Positions 9,601 through 22,023 of a stretch of 64,000 nucleotides of DNA are shown here, piece after piece. The DNA lies in NCBI GenBank assembly GCA_037126765.1, contig JBBCBC010000043.1:2976001-3040000 (forward strand). Reading direction: 5' to 3'. The stretch comes from Stenogyne calaminthoides. Its lineage: Eukaryota; Streptophyta; Magnoliopsida; Lamiales; Lamiaceae. Made by a program: the position numbers and the translations under genes. The notes under the pieces are model-generated. The model worked only from the letters and a program-made list of their open reading frames with translations, made no database searches and was not told the DNA's origin. Position 1 is the stretch's first letter, and the number at the start of each line of letters is the position of its first letter.

Positions 9601-12007
9601 TAGAGAAAAAAATCACAAATGATCCTGTAACTTTGACCGAATCCACAAATGGTCCTATAAGTTTTTATTTTATCAATTTTGATCCTTTTAGTTTCAATTT
9701 TAGTCATTTTCGCCGGATAATTTAAAATTTGATCGAAAAATTGACCCAACTTTTTATTCTGGTCATGTCGAAGGTCGTCACCACTCTCATTTGAACTGTC
9801 TTTAATCAAGGAAGAAAAACTCTAAATCAATTTCATGTTTTGATTGCACCTTCCCCGTGAATTGCAACTTCTAAATCATGAATTACATTCATTATTGTGG
9901 CTAATTTTGAGTGATTTACGTTGAGGCTGTTGGGGAATAAGTTGCACAGATCTATTCGGGGTGAATATTTAAATACAAATTTAATTCTTATAATTATTAC
10001 TAGCATGAATTAATCCTATATTAATTCAAATAATAATCCAACAACATATCATGCATATAATTAATTCACGTAAATCCTACATGCATGAATTCTACGAGTT
10101 TACGTGAACGCACCTCTTGGGATGACGAAATCATCCGGGCCGATTAGACTAACCAAAAGAACTTTCCAAAGTATTCCCTTAATCCTTGTTCGACTATCCG
10201 ATTGGTAGGACACTTGTGAATAATTAACAAAAGGAAAATAAATTATGTTGCACCACCTTTGTGGATTTACTAATTTTTCCAAAGACATGGAATTGTCTTT
10301 GGGAATGAAAAGAAATCATCCCTATTTATAGAGATAGTTGGTTGAAAAATTGTGGCAAAAACAATGTGGGAAAAATCTTTTCTTGATCTCCAAGAAATCT
10401 TGAATATATCTCCTATATTATTTTTCCCATAATTATAATATTCCACAAAATCCCACCTACTCTTTGTTATGGGATATTTTCGAAAATAATAGGCAAGAAT
10501 CCAAGATTTGGATCTTCTTGAATTTATGAGATAATCTTGTATTTTAAGAAATACTTATCTTCCATAATATATTTTCAAGAAAATCAAGAAAATCTTTCTT
10601 GCCCTTTATCTTTCAAAAAATTTGAAATTTTCCTTATAAATAACCAAGTGGGAGATTTCTTGAATTTAATGAGATAATCTTGTATTCCAAGAATACATAT
10701 CTTCATTCCATAACAAAATTCAAAGAAAATCTTTCTCCCCTTTTATCTATAAATTTCGAAAATAATTAGGAAAAATAAGCAACAATATTTAATTTATTTA
10801 AACACTTTTTCAGTTATTGGACTATATGTTGGGCTACTTAGGGGGCCTTTAGGAGAATTAAGATTGGACCTTCCAATAAATCTTGAATTATCAATATTGA
10901 GCCACAATATTATTCAAGCTCATAAATATTAATTAATCCCACTACATAATTAATATTGCATTATCCATCTTAACCCATATTACAGTCAATATGGCTCCCG
11001 ATTATTATTTCCAGTGTTTAAGATTATCTAGCCCAGTAATTAATTCAAGCCACTGAAATAGCTTTCAGTTAATTAATATCTTTTGTCATTGGTCAAGGAA
11101 CGGTTCAACATTATTATCCATACCGAAACTAATTCCACTTGCAAGATTTGGTATGATAAAGCTTATGAACCTCCCAAAGGGGGCAAATCAAACAAAAGTG
11201 ATTACACCACGATTCTTCAGATTAAATCTTAGCAATCACACGTGACCAATAATATTGCCCAAGATAAAAAGTATTGAATCTCGCGTTGATTCTCTACCCA
11301 TGATAAGTCAAAAGCAATAGTTACCAACCACACGTGATCCTATTTAAGGAATCGAAGATTAAGAAACAACGAACCATCGAGGTCTAATTCTTCCTTGTTG
11401 GTTCACTCAAGAATTTATCCTCCTCAGAGGTTCTATTCATCATCGATCATGCACTAGTGTAATCTCTTGGTCAAGACAAGCCAATCCGAGCCTTACACTT
11501 CAACCTTTCACGATGGATTGTTCATTTCCATCTAGGTCGTGAATGGCGTATTTTTAGTTACAAGGGACCATTAATTTAATCTTACGTGATCCGGTATCAC
11601 TAAATTAACTTCAATGTAACACGCATTTATTTATTGAACAGGTTATCGCGAAGAAATATATGTAACATTCAATGATATTTAAAGCATCGATGATAAACAA
11701 TTTATTTGATAAAAATAAGTTTGAAATTAGGTTTGATTATACAAAGTAAAAGCATACTTTTCAGTATAATCCCAACAGAGGCGAGGGTCAAAACCTATAT
11801 TATTATCTTCCTTTCACTGAACCCGTCATTTCAATATTTTTTTCGCATTATTTTGTATGCTACATCATATTTCCGGCCAATTTTTTCAATTTTCCAGCGA
11901 AAAGGACTAGAATTGAAATCAAAAAGACCAAAATTAATAAAATAAAAACTTATAGGACCATTTATGAATTTGGGCAAAGTTAAAAGACAATTTATGATAT
12001 TTTCTCT
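9601..12007. mobile_element. Long-TIR MITE, split by a solo LTR
   Basis: The ends are inverted copies of each other over roughly 130-160 bp (shared block AATGGTCCTATAAGTTTTTA on the plus strand at the left, its complement at the right). Both ends begin AGAGAAAAT/A on their own strand. A 7-bp direct repeat ACAAAAT flanks the element (9594-9600 and 12008-12014). Removing the nested LTR leaves about 552 bp with no coding capacity, so this was a foldback-like MITE. The family (Mutator-like or hAT) is uncertain because the duplication length could be 7 to 9. Confidence 0.7.
9928..11777. mobile_element. Solo LTR (1,850 bp) nested in the MITE
   Basis: Begins TGTTGGGG and ends CCCAACA, i.e. the short inverted TG..CA termini of an LTR. 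It is flanked by an exact 5-bp duplication GAGGC (9923-9927 and 11778-11782). No internal region or second LTR is present, so the element has recombined to a solo LTR. The small frames inside (62 codons at 10100-10288 and 79 codons at 11706-11945) are not credible genes. Superfamily cannot be assigned without internal domains. Confidence 0.85.
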
Positions 12008-12159
12008 ACAAAATCATGAGGCAAGAAAAATTACTACTTGAGGACGGGAGAAGGGGAATTAAAAATTGGTCATTTATAGCAGCTCATTAATTACAAAGAA
12101 AGGCCCACGTTAATTAAGAAAATATTAATAGGAAATGGAGGCCCAACAAACAACACTAA

Positions 12160-12628
12160 CACTGTGTTTGTTTTGAAACTCACGCGGATAGACTTAAAAA
12201 TTTGTATTTTCCGTCTCATACGAGTTTTAGATTTAAAGTCTGATTTTCAAATATCACATTCAATCCACACCTACAAATACCTATAAATCTATTATTATTC
12301 TTCCCAATAAATCACATTTTATATATTTTATTACTCTTCTCAATATAATATAAATCACTATTAAACATTGATTTGACATAAAGTTAAATTTCACCCTACT
12401 CAAATCTCAAAACAAACGCATTATTTACTATTCAACAATTATTCTAAATCCCTGAATTTTAAAATATTGATTTGCTCCGCAAAATAAACACATATATTTA
12501 TTATTCATCAAGGATTCTAAATCCCTAAATTTTAAAACATTAACTTGCTCCGCACACTTAAATCCCAAAACATGAATTTTAAAACATTGACTTATTTCGC
12601 ACACTTAAATTCCAAAACAAACACGGCC
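12160..12628. mobile_element. PIF/Harbinger (Tourist-like) MITE
   Basis: 469 bp with inverted termini: left CACTGTGTTTGTTTTGAAA, right on the other strand GGCCGTGTTTGTTTTGGAA. TAA flanks both ends (12157-12159, 12629-12631), the target preference of PIF/Harbinger. The right half contains two or three imperfect direct repeats built on TAAATCCCTAAATTTTAAAA. No coding capacity. Confidence 0.7.
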
Positions 12629-12984
12629 TAAATGAGAATAGAAACATTACTGACAAATAAAGGTCCAATAAATAACTATATTTTTTTTTATCGGATAAAT
12701 GGATAATGGTGTTCTAACCATTTGAGTTATTCTACTGTGAATTAGTGTTGGCATCTATCTATCACTTCAAAATAATCAATATAAATTAAATACACGACAA
12801 AATTAATTTACATAATAATCTATTTTAAATAATATTTTATAAATTATTTTTCTTATCCCCAAATAAAAAATTATGGATCCGCTTCATAAAGAGAAATTTC
12901 TTTATTAGATCTTAATTTTCAAAGAAATAAATAAGGTTTATTATTAGAGACTTGGAGGGAATAACCAATTTATAGTGTTTATTG

Positions 12985-13254
12985 GATAGTTTAAGTTGTT
13001 AGAGCTCCACTATTTAGGATCCCGAAGTCTGGGTTCGAGACACGGAGAGAGAAAAATTATTATCTCTTGTGGTGGTTCCCCTTGAATGAGGTGGTGGTCC
13101 CCCTCTTGCAGTGGTTTTTGGGTGGTCTCCCTCTTATGGTGGTTGCGGTTTTGATCTATAGTGAGATAAAATGATGTGTTATGTGCTCGGTGGTAGAATG
13201 AACTATTGTAATTGATTATTTTAGAACTATTGTATTACCTTTCAAAAATAAAAA
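12985..13254 (+). mobile_element. tRNA-derived SINE
   Basis: 270-bp element bounded by an exact 15-bp duplication TTATAGTGTTTATTG (12970-12984 and 13255-13269). Near its 5' end it has a pol III A box (TAGTTTAAGTTGTTAGAG) and, about 30 bp on, a B box (GGGTTCGAGAC), in the spacing of a tRNA gene. The body contains GTGGTGGTCCCCC-type repeats. The 3' end is A-rich rather than a long poly-A. A tRNA-like head plus a long duplication identifies a SINE. Confidence 0.85.
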
Positions 13255-13269
13255 TTATAGTGTTTATTG

Positions 13270-14164
13270 CAACCCATGATGAGAACCTATTTGAAGTTTT
13301 CATAAGAAGCACACACCCTTCGCTCTTGGCCGATTAGGGAGTTGAATCAAGTCAAATGGATTTTTATTAAGAAGTTTAGGTAAAACAAAAAATTCGTTCA
13401 CAGTCTGGGCAATTGTTATCACGTGATGATGCTTTTTTTTTTTAACTAATTTAGTTGTGTAATCTGGTGTTATGGTCAAAGGTCGGAAGGAGAAATAGAT
13501 AAAAAAAAAACAAAGGGGAAAATGAATGAAAATAGAGGAAGTGTCGTTTTGTTCATACGGTAATACAACTTTCTCTCTATAGCAATACGTTCGTGTGTAT
13601 ATTGTAACAGTGTATTGAAAATTAAAACACGTGTTATATGTCTTTACAACAACACTAACTTGTACTGACATTAACACTAACACATATTTTTCTTATAGTA
13701 ACACAAATGTGGGAACGAGTTTTATTGTTTTACTTTTACGCGAATTTTATAAAAAAATAAATTTGCTCCCGTTCGATCCACACGCATAATCTACAAAAAA
13801 AATTCTTCTGTGTTTCAGCGATTCTCCTGCTAATGCACGACCCATATTTTATGGCCCATGAAATATTTTTTATGAAAAATTGCCTAAATATTTTGTTTTG
13901 TTTTCAAAATACTAGAATAATTTATAATTGTGATTATATTTGAGATGAGTTGCATAATATTTAAGCAGAGCTCAATTTATCAACCACTTCAACCAAAAAA
14001 TATTCAAAATCTCGCATGTATAATTTGTCCATATTATAAAATGTATACAATTATATTTTGTAAATTGATATTACTTTTATAAGCTAATATTAATATATGT
14101 ATAACATCTAATGATATGATTTAATTTACAAGTGTAATAGTATCTTTAATATGTATTAAAAGTA
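13270..14164. repeat. Non-coding DNA with a short 22-nt-period array
   Basis: At about 13557-13700 successive blocks start GTAATAC, GCAATAC, GTAACAG, then AACACTAAC, AACACTAAC, ATAGTAACAC, mostly 22 nt apart. This is the same periodicity as in the Mutator-like elements further right. The 127-codon minus frame at 13300-13683 runs across the array and is not believed. Confidence 0.5.
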
Positions 14165-14721
14165 CTCCCTCCGTTCCAAACTCTTTTGTACAATTTTCAT
14201 TTCAATATATCCCAAACTCTTTTATATATTTCTTTATTAATTTATAAATATAGTAATATAAATTTTATAATATAAATAAATTTCACTAATAACGGCTCAA
14301 AATTATTACCACTTCAACAACTCCTGTACTTTTAATGTGCAGTGAACGTGGGAAATTCGGACTTTGAAGTCCTAGTATTTTAAAATCTTGATGAATAGTT
14401 AAAATATATGTTTGTTATAGGGTAGGATGGTGAAAAAGATAATTGATGTGATATTATTATATTATTTTGAGTGTATTGAGAGAATAAAATGTAGAGTAAT
14501 AGTAAGTATGAGGTAAAGTAGGATTAATAGGATTCCAAAATCCTTACTTAAAGTCTCAAAACAAATGGGAGCTTTAGATTATAAAGTCAAAAGTTCGCCG
14601 AAATAGTCGCGAAACAAACATATCCTAAGGGACGAATGAATGACCTTTGTACTCAATTTTCATTTATTTTTGTCTCAGACTTTCAAAATGTATTTACCAC
14701 TTCACCCACCTCCTTCAATTA
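14165..14721. mobile_element. Possible degenerate Stowaway element, right end not found
   Basis: CTCCCTCCGTTCC follows TA at 14163-14164, a typical Stowaway left terminus. A block similar to the start (TTTGTACTCAATTTTCATTT) recurs in direct orientation at about 14655. I found no matching right terminus; the element may have been cut by the Helitron insertion at 14722 or by other insertions. Confidence 0.35.
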
Positions 14722-17715
14722 TCTATATCTATAAATATATAAAAACAGAAGTAGGAGTCCAAATATAAGGTAGTTACTGTAGCGAGTGAACAGTACTCGC
14801 CACATGGAGATGCTGTATATTTCACACGCTGATTTTCGCGTGAACAGTGAACCCAGTTTTTTCAAATTTTCTATATCACATATAATATATTTTCCCATTC
14901 AAGCTTAGATTGCCGTGAAAACTTTGTTACAGTCAGAAAATTTTGTCATCATTCCAATTCATCTTTTCCAAGACATATTTATTAAATTTGAAATTTGAAC
15001 AAATTAATTTCAAATTTCAAATAGCATGCTTTCAAATTCATGATTATTTTTGCTCAAACCCCAATGAGCTTCACGGCAGAATTTGAATTTGAAGCATTGC
15101 TAACCGAGAATATATGCAGTCTCCCTTCCATCAACAACCCAGTGTTTCTGGCTTCTATATAGGTGAAGATTCCATCTATTTTCATGCTACTCTTTTTATA
15201 CATAACATTAAAGATTTATATTTTCTATAACAGAATACCAATCTTGGAATGACTTCAATCTTCAAGTGCACCTGCAAACACAAGTACACACTCAGTCTTT
15301 AATTTGTTCTAACAAAAATATAATCGGTATGAATCTACCATCTATTCTATATAAATTACTTTTTTGTTTGATATAAAACTCATTATAAAATCACAGAATC
15401 ATCTCTACTTTACATGTTAGTTGGTGGAATGCAGCTGGAACAACAGAAAACAAAGAAGAAACCAACAAAGTGTAGGATCATTGCAACAGGAAGAATATTC
15501 ACGATACGACAAGTTCATTCAAAACTCTTTGTGTTTCATTACCTTTTCTCAAAGTTTTACACACCATTTTTTAGTTTATCACAATCCCACAATTTTGTAT
15601 GGAACATACCAATTTGTTTAAGAATTTAGCAAACTTACCATTGATTTCCTATTCTTGCAGTTTGCCAATAACATCACCAATCTGTACTGCAATACCATCT
15701 TATTTGACTTCAACACAACTATCTTTAGGTTCAGTTGATGGACAACTGGAGTGGTGCAAAAATTAAGAGGCAAGTATAAACCATTATATAATTATCAACA
15801 GTTGAACTTGCTTGTGTATACCATGGTGCAGACAGTATAGCAAAAACATCATACAACATATAAGAGTACAATAGACAATTATTTAAGCTAGAAAAATGTG
15901 GTAAGGGTTCCAGAGACCAAGGTCAGAAATTATATAGCAAAGGGAGCAGCAGGTTGGAAGATTGAAAATATGATCAGGGGAGGAGCTTGCTAGGGATAAC
16001 TGAGATGCTAAAAGCACAATTTTTCAAACATCAAGATATCCTAGCTAGCTATTAAGAACGAGATACATTTTATCTATAGGCACAACATCCTGAATAACTC
16101 AGACAAGTTTCAAATATATTCCTGTCTATTTAACTTTAACTTCCAACATTTTTTTTTGAAGGGTTTATCTGGAACCAATGCAATGCTATAAAGATTCAAG
16201 ATCAAACCTCACTCTCATCGAGTAAAACCAAATAATTTCTCCCCGAATCATCATTTTGAATTTTACGGAACAATATTTTTTTGTCTACAAGCGAAATACC
16301 AATAAGTGAAGGTCTTTAACCTTTGTAAAATGAAGAATGATGTGAAGTATTGCAAGGAATTTTACAGATACTAGACCTTACCGTTCAGAATTCTTCTCCG
16401 ATGTAGAAGTATACTCCGATCTGGTCTGGAAGTATATATGTTCTCATATCTACAGTATTATAAAATAAATCTTCAAAATAATATTGATATTACAACAAGA
16501 CGAGTTGTTATGGATCCGAAAATATTACCTTTAGATCCACATTGCAGACATACTATTTAGACCAAGATACACATGAACCATAATGCTATATACAAATTAT
16601 CAGATGACCCATTAAAAATAGAGACATTAAGACATAATTTAAAGAAGAGCGCGATTATGTTTTATAGATTGAAGGAGAAAATGATTTGTGAATTGAGGGA
16701 ACCAGAATTTTGCCTAGAGATTGAGGGAGAAAAGTGAAAATGGCTGTATCTTTGTGAGGGTTTCGTCCGGCAGCACGAACGTCAGAGATGACATGTCTCC
16801 ACTCCACCGTGTGTAATTATTTAAATGAAATTAAATATATTAAATGACTATGTATATTTTACCACCGTGTGTGTGTATATATTCATTTATATTTATTACT
16901 ATTTGGTAAAAGTATATGGGTTGTAACAATAATTGTATCGGGCCAATTACTTTAGAATTATGGGTTTTATATATATTATGAGCCACACTTGCATAAGATC
17001 GTCTCACGATGAGACGGGGCATAAGTTGGACATTTACGCTTTAATACTTTGAAATGAGTAGATGTGATTTGTGCTAAGATGTACCCGTTTCATATATGAG
17101 ACCGACATATATGAGTTTTTGTCATATATTATAATTTTTTTAATATAGATGATAAATGTGTTAGTAAGATGATCGAAAAAAGCAAGTTAAAGAAATGAAA
17201 AAACAAATAATGCATTCAAAAATGTTTCTTTTTAAATTTTAATGTGTATTTATTTAAGGAGTAACAATCCTGTGAACCATGTCTATGCATGAACTCTATC
17301 ACTATTATGTATAAAAATTTTCATTGTTTAAAAATATAAAACATTTTCTAAACAGTGATTGTTTTTTTGCATAACAGTGATAGTTTTTATGTATAACAGT
17401 GAGAGATTTTGTACATATCAGTAATACTAAAAAAACTGAGTTCACGGTGAACTTGGGTTCACACAAGTTTTTGTCTTATTTAAGTAGTTTTTGTATGTGT
17501 AGTATATATATAAATCAAGTAGTTTTTTCTTTGGGTAATACAATTTCAGTAGGTACCAATTTATTAAGTTATTATATCATTTACTAATATAATTACAATA
17601 CAATAATATTATTAATAATTCATGTCAAATAAATATTCATACAATTTTAATGTCCATAAATAACAAAATATTCATACAATTTTAAATCCGTGCATTGCAC
17701 AGGAGAAAATACTAG
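14722..17715 (+). mobile_element. Helitron 1, non-autonomous (about 3.0 kb)
   Basis: Starts TCTATATCTATAAATATATA after an A and ends CTAG before a T, so it sits between A and T without a target duplication, as Helitrons do. The 3' end has the diagnostic hairpin (CCGTGCATTGCACAGG at 17688-17703, stem with a one-base bulge) followed by AGAAAATACTAG. The inside has no Rep/helicase frame. It carries an AT-rich filler, a GC-richer patch near 16740-16815 that reads like a 5' leader on the minus strand (a possible captured fragment), and a 22-nt-period array at 17342-17430. Confidence 0.75.
17342..17430 (+). repeat. Four-unit 22-nt-period array inside Helitron 1
   Basis: Units open AACAGTGATTG, AACAGTGATAG, AACAGTGAGAG and ATCAGTAATAC at 22-nt steps. 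Spacing is kept while the rest of each unit drifts. Confidence 0.6.
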
Positions 17716-17892
17716 TTATGACAAAAAGCTGCAATTTAAAAATCTGCCACGACTTAAATTATGTAACCACCATTTCCAATTATTATTTCTCTGTAAAATC
17801 CTCAACCACCGTCTTCAATTTCAAACAGTTGTATTAGGTTTAGAGTTTCAAGTAATCCTCAGTCACGACTGTGCTTAAAAAGAAACATAAAC

Positions 17893-18843
17893 GCATAATG
17901 CATCAAAAGACTCCTAAACTATCAACTTTTGTTTCAAAAGGCCCCTATACTATTTTTTATTTTAAAGAGCCCTCCAACTATCAATTTTTATTTCACAACG
18001 CCCCTGCAAATGAAAACTAACAGAAATTGCTGAGTTGGCCTTAAGGGCCCGTTAACAAATACCATTTCTCCACAGTTTTAATAATTTTATATCTAGTCAT
18101 ATCTATAATGTTCGTTTCTATCTCATTAGAAAATCCCCAATTCCAAACCCAAACTTCATTTGGTTTGGAGAAGTATGAATTCATATAGTTGGAGATGTTG
18201 TTAGACGAAGATGATCATATTATATATGTTGTTAAAAAGTTTGAATCCATGTGTATTTTGGTGGGCGATTGATATAATAAGTGTGTCTGCGTAATTGATC
18301 ATATTTGTGGATTGTGAGTTATTTTAATTTAGAGTTTTGATTGTATGATTGATTGGCGCAAGTATGGAGTTTATGAAATTGTTCTGATTATTGATGTGGA
18401 AGAAGAAGGGGATGTTAAAATCAGGAATTTTTTAAGAGATGATTAATTTGTAGATTTTTTGTTTCTTTGATTATTTCGAGTTGATAATTGTAACATCGAA
18501 AACTTTCAGTGACCAAATGCAATCGGTGAGGTTGCGTTGGACTTTATTTATGAAAAACAAAGATGCCTAATGAAAGTTATGGTTTGGAATTGGGGATTTT
18601 CTAATGAAAAAGAAATGAACGTTTTGGTAGTGAAGAAATAAATGACATGGATATAATATTACGCTGAAGTGCTATTTGTTAACGGAGCAGTTAAGGCTAG
18701 CTTAGCAATTTCCGTTAGTTTCCACTTGTAGGGGCCTCCTGAAACAAATATTGAGAGTACGAGGGCTCTTTAAAATAAAAATTAATTTGGAAACCTTTTA
18801 AAATAAAACTTAATAATTTAGGGGTCTTTTAATGCATTATGCC
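17893..18843. mobile_element. Foldback MITE with long inverted arms (951 bp)
   Basis: Left arm starts GCATAATGCATCAAAAGAC, right arm on the other strand GGCATAATGCATTAAAAGAC. The arms remain complementary for roughly 260 bp (inner pair GAAAATCCCCAATTCCAAAC near 18125 and its complement near 18585). Flanks are AAACATAAAC (17883-17892) and AAACGTAAAC (18844-18853), a 10-bp duplication with one change. No coding capacity. Long arms plus a 9-10 bp duplication suggest a Mutator-related MITE. Confidence 0.75.
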
Positions 18844-19097
18844 AAACGTAAACCCTCCCAACTCCTGAGATTTTGATCGTACACTATTTTTATAAATTTA
18901 TACATATAATATTTAATGTTATTATCACAATTTATAAATGTAATGATATCAATTAATAAATATTATGATATTAATTTATAAATGTAGTGGTATATATAAT
19001 TTTTATACTATGAACAAGTTTCACCTAAAACCTACTCGAAAAGAATTTTTTTTAAAAATGTCATAACCACTTTTGAAAATTACAATATTTAAATAAA

Positions 19098-19568
19098 GGC
19101 TAAATAATAAAATTTAGCCAATACTTTTAATTTTTTTTTATCAATTTTAGCAAATATTTTTATCTCTCTCCAAATTTAGTACATATTTTTACTTAATATT
19201 TAAAAACATTCAGAGTAACTATTTATTGACAAGGTCCATCTAATGTGGTTGTCGGATTTTATTTGTCTTGTTAATATGTAGATATTAAAGTAAAAAAATT
19301 AATAAATAGTGACACCAAGATATTTTTATATCCCGCGTTTTCTAGTCTTAGGTGATGATGTATATATTTTTTTAATTTTAATATTTACGCATCATCAGCA
19401 AGACATGTGAACTTTGGCGACCACATCAGACAGACCTTGTCGAAAATTGTGACTTGGGATGTTTTTAAGTATTAAATGAAAGTATGTGCTAAATTTAAAA
19501 AGAGAAAAAAATATGTACTAAAAATTAATTAAAAATCAAAAGTATGGGTTATATTTGATTATTTGGCC
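19098..19568. mobile_element. Long-TIR MITE with 9-bp target duplication (471 bp)
   Basis: Inverted arms over about 150 bp: left GGCTAAATAATAAAATTTAG, right on the other strand GGCCAAATAATCAAATATAA. Both continue through TTAGTACATATTTTT to a GACAAGGTC block. It is flanked by an exact 9-bp duplication TTAAATAAA (19089-19097 and 19569-19577), the length expected of Mutator-like elements. No ORF. Confidence 0.8.
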
Positions 19569-19577
19569 TTAAATAAA

Positions 19578-20649
19578 TTAGCCTAATATAAGAGTATATA
19601 TATGTGTGTGTTATTTAGAATAATTGTATATGGTGTAAGTTATATAAAATATCTTATTACGAGATTGAATGTAAAGTTCTCGCTCTATTGTCGATCAAAA
19701 ATATTCACCAGGAGTATAGATCACGCCATAAGAAATTATCATAAGTTTAAGTTATCACGGAATTAACCATACTTGAGTGGAAAAAAAAAACACTTTAAGA
19801 TCCAAATTTGAATAAGAGTGAAATTGGAGGGAAAAAAATCAATTTTGTTTGGAGACCGTAAGTGAAAGAGGTACATTTTCATGAGACAGGCTCGAAATGA
19901 GATAAAACATAATTTGAATATTATATTTTAATATTTTAAAAGGGATTGATTATTATTAATTTGTGGTAATTTATATTCCGTCTTATGTATGAAACCATCT
20001 CATACGATTAAATGTGTAAGTGAAATTAACTCCATACCAACTATATAGGGCAAAAAACACACATCAATCAAAATATAGTATGATTACTTAAGATTTTCTT
20101 AATAATAAAACAGTTTACTCATACCATTTTAAACTAAAACCTTTACTTTAAAAATATCATCTTCTCACTCTATTAGATGAAGTGTACTCCAACGATCTCA
20201 AAAGAGACATATTCCGAGTAAAATTTGTTATGAAGAACCATCACCCATTGGACCAGTCATTTGATCAGTGAAAGTAGCAAGTAAAATCAATTAAAGGCAG
20301 CATACAATCTATACATATATGAAAACACAGTAGTACTCTAAAAAAACTGTTTCCACTCATTTCTTTCCCATTTCCTCTCTCTCCTCTTTTCAGTAATTAT
20401 ATTCTCATTTATTTTGCTATTTATTTTATTAAATAATTAGTTTTGTTCAAGTAAATTTTTTTTTAAAATTAAACTTCACTTTCTTTTCTTCTTCAAATAT
20501 TTAATTTTTAAATATTATATATATATATATATATTAATCATAAAATATTTTGCGACTATCTCATACACGTGAGACAATTACTTTCACTTGATATTTGGGT
20601 CATACTTCTCATTAAGTTGAAACTCTATAAATTCATAATTAATTTATTA
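19578..20649. other. No gene seen
   Basis: AT-rich DNA with a GAGACAGGCTC / GAAACCATCTCATAC pair (19885-20010) and a palindromic CTCATACACGTGAGAC (about 20560-20575) typical of small plant MITEs. I could not define boundaries. Confidence 0.4.
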
Positions 20650-20922
20650 CGTCCTCCATTGTTTTTAGATGTCATTTGGGTTTTTTAAAGACAAATTAAA
20701 GATATATTTTTATGCTAAAGTTACCCTTAGTTAATATTATTAAAATATTTTTAACAACAATTACTATTGACTGAAAAATTATATGCACAACACATTTATA
20801 AGAATTTTGAAATTACCATATTAAGGATACATATGAGATAAAGGAGGAGAAATTACAGTAATCTATTTATTATACAAATATTTCAAAATGTTAAAACGAC
20901 ATTTTAAAAAAAATGGAGGGAG
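20650..20922. mobile_element. Stowaway-type MITE
   Basis: 273 bp flanked by TA (20648-20649 and 20923-20924). The left terminus GTCCTCCATTGTTTTTAGATG pairs with the right terminus, which on the other strand reads CTCCCTCCATTTTTTTTAAA, followed inward on both sides by a TGTCRTTT-type block. No ORF. Confidence 0.75.
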
Positions 20923-21539
20923 TATATAATATAGTAAATGAGACCTATCGAGCATCCGAGCGAAATATTAGTTTCTCTAACAATCAATGAGTAGAAATAC
21001 AAGGTCAAGTGTTAGGAGCAATATAGATATCATACATACGAGCAGTTTTTGTGTGAAAGTGGTGTACCATACACTACTATCCATATTAATAAATATGGAC
21101 CAAGTAATGACCCGGGCGGAAATGATGCTTACATAATATGAATATGCAAATTTAAAGCAACAGGGCCAATTGCATATTGGTAAGTTGCTCAGGTTGCATA
21201 GTTCAAATCCTGCTGCAAACACAAGTTTTATTTTATTGCTTTTTTTTTATTCTACTCTTTCTACCTTTGTGCCAATCAAATTTTAACAATGTTAATAATT
21301 ATGTATCATTTTCAATTTTTTTATTAAATTACAATTTAAATTCATTTTGAACTTATTTTAAAATGTTTATTTTCAATTCAATTGATTATTCAAATATTAT
21401 TTATCCAAATATTTAGGAAATAAAGGTATCAAACAATTAATTTCACCAATATTAACAAATACAAAGAGTACTAATTCAACCGTCAACTATTATTCCGCGT
21501 TAGTTCATTACACAAATTGACACCAAAACTAACTTCACT

Positions 21540-21790
21540 CAAGTATCAATAGTCTTCCTCCTTCCTCTTTTAACTCCAGTCAAGTTCTTCAACTTTTCTA
21601 TAGCTTCGTTTTTATTTTCTTCATTAAACTTCTAAGTGTTCTCTTTTCTTTACTCAGCAATAAACTTCAACAAAGAGGGTTTGTCTTAGTAAAATGTATA
21701 AACTTTTTGTATCACTTGAGTTCCGACTTCATTGAAATTGGACAAAATTAAGCTTGCACAAATCTTCACCTTCGACGCATTCCATATTGG
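21540..21790 (-). pseudogene. C-terminal exon of the element A Ulp1-like gene, separated from the rest
   Basis: The minus strand reads KVKICASLILSNFNEV..IQKVYTFY followed by a Lys/Glu-rich tail. This aligns with RAKICAVLLLSNFNEV..IQKVYNFY at the corresponding place of element B (about 53940-53840). It has in-frame stops. In element B this exon lies 60 bp from the catalytic-cysteine exon; here it is 5 kb away because arrays, a LINE and other DNA have come between. Confidence 0.65.
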
Positions 21791-21879
21791 AGAATCTAAC
21801 AGCAAAAATAAAGTCGTTAATAACAAATACACTTAGCAGAACAAAAAAGACTAAGTTACTATACAATATGGGAAAGTAT

Positions 21880-22023
21880 GTCAACTAATACTTACTAGAA
21901 CAAAAAAAGTTGATATTATTTGATATCCACTTATACTATAGTTCATATCATCTAATACTATAGTTAATTTCCACTAATACCATAGCTCATATCATCTAAT
22001 ATTATAGCTCTTAATAACTATAG
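21880..22023 (-). repeat. 22-nt-period array, left part
   Basis: Units of the ACTATAGCTCATATCATCTA type on the plus strand, interrupted at 22023 by the LINE insertion and resumed at 24249. Confidence 0.75.

Noticed and set aside
12700..12745. Minus-strand tRNA-like A box (AACTCAAATGGTTAGAAC)
   Set aside because: No B box at the proper distance and no duplication, so a second SINE could not be supported.
13300..13683. 127-codon minus-strand ORF
   Set aside because: Runs across the GTAATAC-type array and low-complexity A-tracts; no domain.
21155..21225. tRNA gene or SINE head (GTTCAAATCC B-box-like, TTGGTAAG A-box-like)
   Set aside because: The cloverleaf stems do not pair convincingly, and I found no flanking duplication or tail. 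It could be a degraded SINE.
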